From: an uncultured Lachnospiraceae bacterium
Lineage (GTDB): Bacteria > Bacillota > Clostridia > Lachnospirales > Lachnospiraceae
Direction of reading: 5' to 3'
Length of the DNA stretch: 37,402 nucleotides
Assembly (NCBI GenBank): GCA_947385785.1
Contig: CANDMH010000005.1
Coordinates: 1-37,402, forward strand
Shown: positions 1-8,800 of the stretch, piece after piece
Numbering within the stretch: the first letter of the stretch is position 1
Layout of the letters: every line of letters starts with the position of its first letter
Position numbers and translations under genes: made by a program
Notes under the pieces: model-generated
Database searches by the model: none
Told to the model about the DNA's origin: nothing
The model's input: only the letters and a program-made list of their open reading frames with translations

Positions 1-161
1 CTTATATAAATACGGTCCGGCAGTGCTTTTCCTCCGAATGTCGCAGAATACGGACATTTGCGTCATTTCAGAGGATTTTTTGTGCAGGCGGTTCCAGTAC
101 TCCAATTTCTAACTGGATGGAGCACCAGGGAATGACAGGAGGGAAAGGAGATATTCCGGGC

Positions 162-989
162 GTGATTAAGATAGGAAGCAAAATAGGAAAGTTGACAGTG
201 ACAGAAACGACAGGACAGCGCAGAAGCGGTTACATGATATGGAGGTGCCGCTGTGACTGCGGAGGGGAAATTCTGGCGGATACCCGCGCCCTGCGGAGAG
301 GGAGCGTAAAGCACTGCGGGTGTGAAGGCGGGCTGCGGCCGGGACAGCGTGATATAACAGGGCAGCGTTTTGGAAAGCTGACTGCTGTGCAGCCTACAAA
401 AGACAGAAGCAAGAACGGCAGTACCATATGGCGGTGCCGCTGCGACTGCGGAAATGAGATACTGGCGGACGTAAGCCAGCTCACCGGAGGAAACAGGAAA
501 AGCTGCGGCTGTTTAAGCCACCCTCCTCTGAAGGAATTTGCAGGGAAGCGTTTCGGAAAGCTGACAGTAGTGGAATACGCCGGGAAAGAGGCGGGAATGC
601 ACAGATGGAAATGCCGCTGTGACTGCGGCAGGGAGACTGTGGTGGGACAGACGCTTTTACAGTCCGGCAAGACGAAGAGCTGCGGCTGTCTGCAGGCCGT
701 CACATACAGGGAGAATCTGAAGCTGATGGAAGGAACTTCCGTTACCATGCTGCAGGCTGTGAAGAACGGCCGCCTGATTAAATCCAACACAAGCGGATAC
801 AACGGCGTGTACTATGACAAAAGGCGGAACCGGTGGGTGGCCCAGATTACATTTCAGGGCAAAACCAGATACCTGGGTTCCTTCGAGGAACTGGAGGGCG
901 CCGTGAGGGCCAGGCAGACAGGCGAGGAAATATATGACGAATTTCTTGATCGGGTAGGGATTGCGGTGGATTCGGATGAAAAAAGATAG
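162..989 (+). CDS. AP2-domain protein with three Cys-rich (zinc-ribbon-like) repeats
   Basis: A 275-residue protein. Three copies of a module beginning GKLTV or GKLTA, with a CRCDCG motif and a later CGC, place cysteine clusters near residues 29/51, 92/115 and 151/174, which suggests three zinc ribbons. Residues about 206-262 (SGYNGVYYDKRRNRWVAQI) match the AP2/ERF DNA-binding fold seen in bacterial mobile-element and homing-endonuclease-like proteins. No nuclease motif is visible, so a sequence-specific DNA-binding role is the inference. The GTG start at 162 is chosen because AGGAGGGAAAGGAG lies at 137-150; an ATG at 117 is in frame but would put that site inside the gene. The 3' end overlaps the next gene by 14 nt, suggesting coupled translation. 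Most relatives known to me have fewer ribbons. It could be a domesticated mobile-element protein. Confidence is high for the gene and moderate for its role. Confidence 0.85.
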   Translation: MIKIGSKIGKLTVTETTGQRRSGYMIWRCRCDCGGEILADTRALRRGSVKHCGCEGGLRPGQRDITGQRFGKLTAVQPTKDRSKNGSTIWRCRCDCGNEILADVSQLTGGNRKSCGCLSHPPLKEFAGKRFGKLTVVEYAGKEAGMHRWKCRCDCGRETVVGQTLLQSGKTKSCGCLQAVTYRENLKLMEGTSVTMLQAVKNGRLIKSNTSGYNGVYYDKRRNRWVAQITFQGKTRYLGSFEELEGAVRARQTGEEIYDEFLDRVGIAVDSDEKR

Positions 990-2316
990 AATTTTATATT
1001 TTGGACTTCTGGGCACATTCTCCTGCGGAAATACGGAAGAGGAAATAAAGAAAAACCATACAAAGATAGGCAGGATGGGGAAAAAGGCGCTGTCCTTCCT
1101 GCAGTATATGATTGTAAACCATGGACGCAATATTTCATCGGAGGAACTGATCGAGCAGTTCTGGAGCGACGGCGGCGACCCTGTTAATGCACTGCGGAAT
1201 ATGGTGTTCAGGATACGCTGCTTTCTAAAGGATATGTTTCCCGGGGAGGAAGGGATACTTGTGACGGTTCAGGACTGTTATGCGTGGAATCCGGAAATGC
1301 GGCTGGAACTGGATACGGAGCAATTTGAAGAAATGTGTGTGAAAGCCAGAGGGCAGGTAGAGGAGGCGTACTGCAGGATGCTGGTTCAGGCGGTCTCGCT
1401 TTACCGCGGAGATTTTCTGTCCGGCAATGACGGGGAATGGGCAAGGACGCTGCGGCAGTATTACCAGACACTCTATCTGGATGCCTGCAGGGCGGTGCTT
1501 CCCCTCCTGTATCAAAAGGAACAGTGGCTTAAGGTGCTGGGTATCTGCAGCCGTGCTTATACAGTGGATTTCAGCATGGAGGAATTTACCGCGTATCAGA
1601 TGAAAGCGTTAATCGCGCTGGGTCAGCCGGAACAGGCTGCGGAGAAATACAGAATATTCAGGGAAAGGCTGCTGCAGGAATATGATATGCTTCCCACCCA
1701 GGATATGGAACAGCTGCACACACTGGCGCTGGGACTGCGGAAATGCGATGTGGGTAAACAGGACATTCTCGGGCTGGTATGTGAAGACAAAATGGATTCC
1801 CAGGCGTTTCTATGCACCTTTCCCACCTTCCGCAGCATTGTTGCGCTGGAACGGAGACATATGAAAAGGTCGGGACAGTCCTCCGCGCTGATTGTGATCA
1901 GCCTGGGCAGGGACGCCGTGCCTACGACAGACGGCAGGAGGCTGGAACGGATTCTTCTGGAAAAACTCCGGACAGGGGATCCGATTGCCAGGCTGGAAGC
2001 AGGAACATACATCATTATGCTGACGGGGGCCGGCGAAGAGGAAGCCCGGATGATATTCGGCCGTATTGACTGCGCGTTTCACAGGACATACCGACATTCC
2101 GCGGCAAACCTGACGTTTCAGGTGACGGATCTGAGGGAACGGGCACGGGAACAGGAGAGAAAGCCGGAACGGGAGAGACAGGAAGGAAATCAGGAACGGG
2201 CGTGGGAACAGGAGAGGCAGGAAGGAAATCAGAAATGTGCACGGGAGAGACAGGAAGAAAATCAGAAATATGTACGGGAACAGGAGAAGAATTACGCAGG
2301 AGAAGAGACAGGCTGA
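976..2316 (+). CDS. BTAD (SARP-like) transcriptional regulator with degenerate GGDEF-like module
   Basis: A 446-residue regulator. The N-terminal ~100 residues look like an OmpR/SARP winged helix (FGLLGTFSC, then RNISSEELIEQFW). Residues about 105-250 are a helical bacterial transcriptional activator domain with TPR-like pairs (SLYRGDFLSG, ALGQPEQAAEKYRIF). Residues about 284-384 resemble a GGDEF fold: LVIS-like strand, LERILLEKLRTGDPIARL, then EAGTYIIML where GGDEF would be, so no diguanylate cyclase activity is expected. The tail (nt 2125-2310) is a repetitive RERQEGNQ-type charged segment. ATG 976 is preferred over the in-frame TTG at 961. It overlaps the AP2 gene and lies just upstream of the surface-fibre operon, which it probably activates; that target is inferred from position. 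Confidence is high for BTAD and moderate for the GGDEF-like module. Confidence 0.85.
   Translation: MKKDRILYFGLLGTFSCGNTEEEIKKNHTKIGRMGKKALSFLQYMIVNHGRNISSEELIEQFWSDGGDPVNALRNMVFRIRCFLKDMFPGEEGILVTVQDCYAWNPEMRLELDTEQFEEMCVKARGQVEEAYCRMLVQAVSLYRGDFLSGNDGEWARTLRQYYQTLYLDACRAVLPLLYQKEQWLKVLGICSRAYTVDFSMEEFTAYQMKALIALGQPEQAAEKYRIFRERLLQEYDMLPTQDMEQLHTLALGLRKCDVGKQDILGLVCEDKMDSQAFLCTFPTFRSIVALERRHMKRSGQSSALIVISLGRDAVPTTDGRRLERILLEKLRTGDPIARLEAGTYIIMLTGAGEEEARMIFGRIDCAFHRTYRHSAANLTFQVTDLRERAREQERKPERERQEGNQERAWEQERQEGNQKCARERQEENQKYVREQEKNYAGEETG
2125..2310 (+). repeat. Repetitive charged tail of the BTAD regulator gene
   Basis: Imperfect in-frame units of about 33-39 nt built around GAGAGACAGGAAGGAAATCA encode Arg/Glu/Gln-rich peptides (RERQEGNQ, RERQEENQ). 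Every unit length is a multiple of three, so copy-number change would keep the frame. Confidence 0.7.
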
Positions 2317-2338
2317 GGAACTGTCACGAAAATGTGCC

Positions 2339-2382
2339 GCAATTTAAGGGGCATATAATCGGCATCTAATTGGAGTCTGATA
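2339..2382 (+). promoter_or_regulatory. Array of 11-bp direct repeats upstream of the surface-fibre operon
   Basis: Three consecutive 11-mers, GGCATATAATC (2350-2360), GGCATCTAATT (2361-2371) and GGAGTCTGATA (2372-2382), share GG..T.T.AT. A weaker fourth unit (GCAATTTAAGG, 2339-2349) precedes them. SARP-family activators are known to bind direct repeats with an 11-bp period just upstream of the -10 element, and the gene immediately upstream encodes a SARP-like BTAD regulator. No good -35 box is visible nearby, as expected of an activator-dependent promoter. The operator role is inference. Confidence 0.5.
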
Positions 2383-2419
2383 AGATATAGCCAGAAACGA
2401 AAGAAAGAGGGCATGGGAT

Positions 2420-2794
2420 ATGGTGCAGAGAACAAAAATGGTTCCGTGCCAGAGCAGGGAGGCACTGGTAACGATATCGTCCTATCAAAATGGAATCATA
2501 GATGGCGAACTGCGCCATCCGAGACTGAATGGCAGCGTGAAGCTCTGGAGCCTGGCCCAGATGGTACTGTTGCTGAACAGCCTGCTGGATCTGGAATCGG
2601 TTCCGGGAAGCCCGCTGCCGCTGGTGGCAGGAGACAGGGACGCAGGGGAGAAAGAGATTTTTCGCATTCAGGTGCTTTTTCGGGAGAATTATTCCTGGCA
2701 GGGCAGGCTGATTTGGCAGAATGAGAACCGGGAAGCCGTATTCCGAAGTGTTTTGGAGCTGCTCCAGCTCTTTGACGAGATTCTTGGCGAATAA
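2420..2794 (+). CDS. Small conserved-looking protein of unknown function
   Basis: A 124-residue protein whose family I do not recognise. It has no signal peptide and no membrane segment. The sequence is mixed alpha/beta with a hydrophobic helix (SLAQMVLLLNSLLDLE) and a second C-terminal helix (AVFRSVLELLQLFDEILG). The ATG at 2420 is used because AGAGGG lies 8 nt upstream; the overlapping ATG at 2413 in another frame has no spaced site. It is the first gene after the BTAD regulator and ends 16 nt before the giant surface-protein gene, so it is probably co-transcribed with it. A cytoplasmic accessory or regulatory role in the fibre locus is a guess from position only. Confidence 0.7.
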   Translation: MVQRTKMVPCQSREALVTISSYQNGIIDGELRHPRLNGSVKLWSLAQMVLLLNSLLDLESVPGSPLPLVAGDRDAGEKEIFRIQVLFRENYSWQGRLIWQNENREAVFRSVLELLQLFDEILGE

Positions 2795-2810
2795 AAGGAG
2801 GGTGCAATAG

Positions 2811-5800
2811 ATGAAACTCCACAGAAAAAGAAACAAAATAAATAAATGGATCAGCATGGCGCTGGTGTGCTGCATGACTTTTTCCATGGGTTCCTCTTAC
2901 GTGAATGCGGGAGAACCGGGCTCTGCCGTGGCAGAGAGCGAAACTATCCCGGAATCCGGTGAGGCGGAGGAATTTGTCCCGGCACAGACAAAGGGGGCCG
3001 ATAATCAGGGCGCTGTTCAGAATGTCGGCGGGGAAGCCGATAATGACGCCTCCAGCGATTCTTCTGAGAATGGGAATCCCGATGATGGAAACGGAGAACA
3101 GGCTGGAGGCAGCAAACCTGTGATGGGCGGAGATTCCGCTGCGGACGAACCAGACGCGGGGGAGAGTAGAACTGAGCCTGGAACGGAGACGTCCAATGCG
3201 GGGGATAGCAGCACTCAACCCAGAACGGAGACATCCGAAGCGGGGGATAGCAGCACTGAACCCGGAATGGAGACATCCGAAGCGGGGGAGAGTGGAACTG
3301 AGTCCGGAACGGAGACGCCAGGCGCAGGGGATAGCAGCGCTGAGTCCAGGACGGAGACATCGGAAGCAGAGGAGAGCAGGACGGAGACATCCGAAGCGGA
3401 ATCCGGCGATATGGGAACGAATATAGGCGGCGGTGAGGGAATGCAGGAGGATTTCAGTGATCTGCCCAGTATCGAGGAGCTGACCGCAAATCCGGAAGAT
3501 GCCGTAGGCGCCACCATGTTCCGCGCACTCATCAGCGGGCCAGGCAGCACTGATGATAATGGGTACGACTTCTCCGCATATTATGTGAATCAGTCCAATG
3601 GATACGATGTAACCATGGAAAATGACTTCAACCTGAAATACCAGATGGAATTTCACGCCAGTGAAAATTTTGGGAAAGGAGCGGTAGTGATTAAAATAAA
3701 TGCCGGGCTTTTCAAGGACAGGGATGAGAATTTGGTTACACCTACAGAGATCGGTATTCCGAAGGGAACTATGGAGAACCCTGTTTCCAACCGCAGTACC
3801 CCCTTTAACTACTACTATGAGGACGACGGCGAAACTCTGGTGTTTTTTAACTACAAGGCAATCGTCTCCGGAACCAATGCCGCATGGCAGGTGCTTTATA
3901 GAGACCAGAAGCTGATGAACATCGTGGATGAAACAGAGTGGGAACTGATTCCGCAGATTTCTGTGACAGGAATGGATGGGAGCTTCAGAGCGGTTGATGA
4001 ACTGACAGGCCGGATAGATTCCTGGGTTGAACTTGAAAGCGTTGATAAGTCATACTATACGGAGTCGGGGCTTAATTACACGCCGGGGCTGTATACGCTT
4101 TCCCAGGTACAGGAATACATCAGCGGCGGGGTGGATGAGAAGTTCTTAAACAAGGAGGGCAGGCTGGATACTGCCAAGTGGCATTTCGTAGTTTGGGATG
4201 TGAAGGTAAAAGGAACGGCTACGCAGCCCTGGGATATGGTTATTAAGGATACCCCGGGAAATGAGGGCGTAGTGGTAGGCTATAAGGATAATTCGGATAA
4301 GAAGACGGCGTATGACCTTCCTGTCGAAACCACTGATATCGGGATGCCCGGGTCAAAGGAAGAAGTTTTGAACGCCCTGAAGGGCCGGAAGGAAGAATCC
4401 TGGGGGAACCGCTTCTATGTAGTGACTGCATATCCGGCAGAACTGACGCCGGACGGTGAGACGGTAAGCAATGACATCACGGTTGAGCTTGTTCCTGTGG
4501 ATAAAAAGGATGACAATTCCGTGATAAAATCTCAGACCGCCACATGGAAATATGAGGACTATGACTGGACTTACAGCGGGAACATAATCGGTGTCGAGAA
4601 GAAAACCGACAATACGGTCTACACCGGATGGCTGGACGCATACAGGCAGTCTGTGTTAAGCGGAAAGGATTACGGTGATATGCCTTTTAACACAACGGGG
4701 CATATGTACGGATATTCTTACACCCACCGGGTTGTGGACGGGAGCGAAGAAGGTTTTGATTACATTACAGGCGATTATATTCCGGATACCTATTATACAT
4801 TAACCACAGTGGATGATTTCATGTACCTGTACAGCGGGTCCGGGGACGGGCAGATCATGGACGGGGACGATTACTGTTTCTCCGGGGTCACCATTACGCA
4901 GACGGATTACGGCTATGACGTGTGGGAAGATAAGAAGGTAAGCTCCGAACTTACAGAGGCGAAGCCCGATTCCCTGCCGGATGTGTTTAAGCAGGGTGGT
5001 GAAATAAGAAGTGAAGTCCGTATCTATGCGATGCTTGCCAATCCTGAAGGGAAAGAAGCAAAGGATGAATGGATGCTGATTGATACCGTCTATATGGACG
5101 CGGAAGGCCGCATGGATCCCTATGTTTTTTCCGAAGAGATCATTAAGCAGGAGCCGTGGCGCGTAAAGGTAGAGCATGACACGATAGATTATGAAACGGT
5201 ATGCAAAATTGATGTGCAGGTGCGTATTCAGTCGGGTTCAGACAAAATGAGTACAATTTTGGACGAACGGAAAGATGCCGAAACCAATGAGAAGAGCCCT
5301 GAAGTAAAATTTGAAAATGTATCCGGCGTGTTAGGCCAGGTTCATACGGGCGGTACAATTTCGTATCTCACGGAGACGGACGGAGAACATGGTTCCGCCA
5401 ATTACAGTGAACCGGGACTTCAGGAGGCAACAAAGGCACTGTATCAGGACACGGAGGGCAACGGAATGCTCCTTGTCCGCGACAATGCATACCGAACGGT
5501 TACATGGCTGAACGAGACGGCAGCTTCCTTTAAGAATGCCAGGAGCACCAACGATGTGGATAATAACCGGGTGCTGGTGGATTACTATCTGACGGCCTAT
5601 GACGGTTATGAGATATATAACAGAGACAGTCTTAACTATCTGCGGGAGGAGGATCAGCAGTTGATTTCCCCTGGCAGGAATCATGTGGTATTCTACGATC
5701 TCCTGCCCTATGGCATGCGGTTTGACGCTTCTGCTCCCATAACGGCAGGACGTATTACCGACCTGAGCAGGGAGACGTACCAGACACAGCCTAAAAGCTG

Positions 5801-8800
5801 GGACGGTACGCAGGTCACGGTTACGGTGGATCCGGAGCAGGACATCATTACCAATTACCGGGGAACCGGACGGACCATGGTGGCTTTCCACATCGCTTTC
5901 AGCGGTGCTGACGCCACTTCCTATACCAACAGGAAGTGGATTGAAGGCTGGGGTGTAAGCTTCCGCGCTTATTATGACTGGAAGGATATAGACCAGCTCA
6001 ATAAAGTGGATATCAATGCCAACCTCAGTGCCTTTATGCCGGATTTCAGCGAGCGTTCAGGGGGCAGCAACATGAGCCATCCTGCATTAGTGGGCCTGAA
6101 ATCGGAAGTGAATTATGACAACGGTACGCATGGAGATTCGAGTGCGGACATTGATAAGGCATATGCGGATATGGTAAAGGCGTATCGGGATGAGAATGGA
6201 ACTGTCGGACCGGGAAATATCGACGGACAGAATCTTACTGACAATGAGGGAAATTCTCTTGACAGCACTTACCGCAATGTGCTCTATGCGAAGAATGTAC
6301 TGAAGGACGATGTGGCTACGGCTTCCGAATCAAAGATAGAAAAGCTGGTTCGGGCAGATTCGGACCGTTTCGGAACCTTTGACAGGAGCGCTGTAGTGCC
6401 TGTTGGGGAGGGCAGGGACGGATTCTATACTTATGACATTACTGTGACGACTGCCACCGGAATAAAAGACATTGTGATATTCGACCGCCTGGAGCGGGCG
6501 GCAGTAGACCGCAGGGGTACCAGTGATCCCTTTGCCGGGGAATTTAAAGAGGGGCTTATTACATGGTCCGGCGCTTTTCAGTTTCTGGATACCACCGCAC
6601 TGGATAAGCAGGGGATTGCCTGTACGGCATATTACAGTGAAAATGCGGATGCAGTGATAAGCCAGAATAATGAGGATCCGGCTAACATCCTTACAGCAGG
6701 GAACGGTTGGTTTACCAAGAATGAATTTAAGGAGATGATCGGGAAAGAACATAGTGAATCTGCCGGAGCATGGCAGAATTACGTCAAGGCAGTAGCTGTG
6801 CGTCTGGACGAAAAGGATCAAAAGCCATACCAGCTGGAAGCGGGCAGCTCCGTATCCTTCCAGATTAAAATGAAAGCGCCGCAGATACGGGAGATGGCAG
6901 AAAACAGCAGCCTTGTTACTTATAATAACCCTTCCTTCTCGTCCGTTGCGGTCAATACCACAGACAGGAGTACGGTAACAGGAAACTCTGTCAAGGTAAC
7001 CATAAGCAATGAAGAGAGGCTGGAGATTATTAAGAAGACATCCGGAACTGTGCCCGCTGTCCGTGAGGATGAGAATTTCGAATTCCGGCTTCACGAAGAG
7101 TACCAATACGGCGGGGAGACTGTGAAGCAGTATCTTGCCTATAAGGAATATAAGCTTTATAAGCTGTCCGGAAACGATAACTGGGTTCTTCAGGACGGTC
7201 TGCATGCCACTGACGGAAACGGGTACCTGTATCTTCATGCGGGTGAAAAAGCTGTCTTTGAAGTAGCCGACGCTGGACGGATTCAGGTGGAAGAGACAGA
7301 GAATGTATTCTGGGAGTCGGAAATCGCGCAGCAGACGACCGAAAGCGCGGCAGACGGAACGACGATACGCACCCTTACCGTGACCAATACCTGGCGCCCT
7401 GTGCTCTACATGCGTAAGAATCTGTCAGCAGTGCCGGAAGATGTGGATGTAAAGGATGCAAGCTTTACATTCAGAGCGGAAATAAAGAGGAATGGCAGTT
7501 ATGTGCCTCTCGCAAACGCGGAGTTCTGGTATGTGGACAGCGTCCGCCTGGACGGAGGCATTCCCGGGAAAATAAGCTCGGGCGTCACGGGAGAGGACGG
7601 TACTTTTACCATCGGAAAGGACGACATTGTCGCTCTCTTTCCGGGGGTGGCAGGAACGGAATACCGGGTAAGCGAAGTAACCGGCGGCGAGGGAGATGAG
7701 GAAACCGAAAGTACCTGGGACTGGGTCTGTGAACTGGACCATGTAACCGGTACAATGGCGGCCGGAGGCGACAGCAGGAGTATTACAAATTACTACAGAT
7801 GGAAAGAACTGCTGCTGACGAAGGATATTACCCATCAATCCCAGGAGGACTATGACCAGGCGCCCCAGCCTTTTACCTTCAGCATCAGCGAAGTGGGAAA
7901 GGATGAGAACGGAGAAGAAATTCTTACGCCCGTAGCCGGAAAGGAATGGGAGCTGCTGGGCGATCCTGTGAGCGGGAATACCGGGACAATCGGCGAAGTC
8001 GGAAATGAGAATACCGGTACAGCAGGCGAAGCCGGAAACGGGAATGACGGGGCGGAGAACGGAAGTGTATCTCACGAGGAGACATATCAGACATCGGGTG
8101 TTCTGGATGAGAATGGACAATTTACATGTGCCATGGGATTCAGGACCGTCAGAATCAAGGGCCTGGAGGCAGGAAAGACCTACCGGATTGTTGAGCTGAC
8201 AGAGGGAATCGGCACGGAAAACGGAAAACCGTTGTATGTTCCGGCTGACGATGGCAGCATGACGACTACAATGCCTGTTTACAGTACCAGAAGAGACGTA
8301 ACGGTTGCCAACGACTATCAGAAGAGACCCCTGTCCGTGAAAAAGACCGTGGCAGGAGCAGACGATGATGGGGAGCCGGAGGACGAAGAGAAAACAATAT
8401 TCTTCCGTTTTGAGGCGACAGTAAACGGAAAACCGATTCTTAAGGGAACGCCCTACACTGTGGAGAGAACAGGATCGGCGGAGACGGTGACACGCTTTGT
8501 GGGTGTTATGCCGGAAGGCGAAGATTATTCTTTTGCTCAGGCCGGAGTTACGCTTGGAGAAAACCAGTTTGTATTGGCGGACGGTGAAACCGCTCTGTTC
8601 AAAGATGCAGGAATGATTGACGACGGCGTCGTAGTTACTGAAGTGGATAATACAACTCAGATATACCCGGCAGACAAAGGCGCATATCAGGATACATTTT
8701 CCGAAGAAGGCGCAGAAGCATCCTTCGTAAACGGAGAACCGGGAAGCCTGTTGATTGGGAAAACGTATGTGGGGCTTGACGAGATCGGAAACGCTGCGGT

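Noticed and set aside
1..112. Open frame from the window edge to a stop at 110-112
   Set aside because: Thirty-six codons with no recognisable protein character; it may be the end of an upstream gene but cannot be supported.
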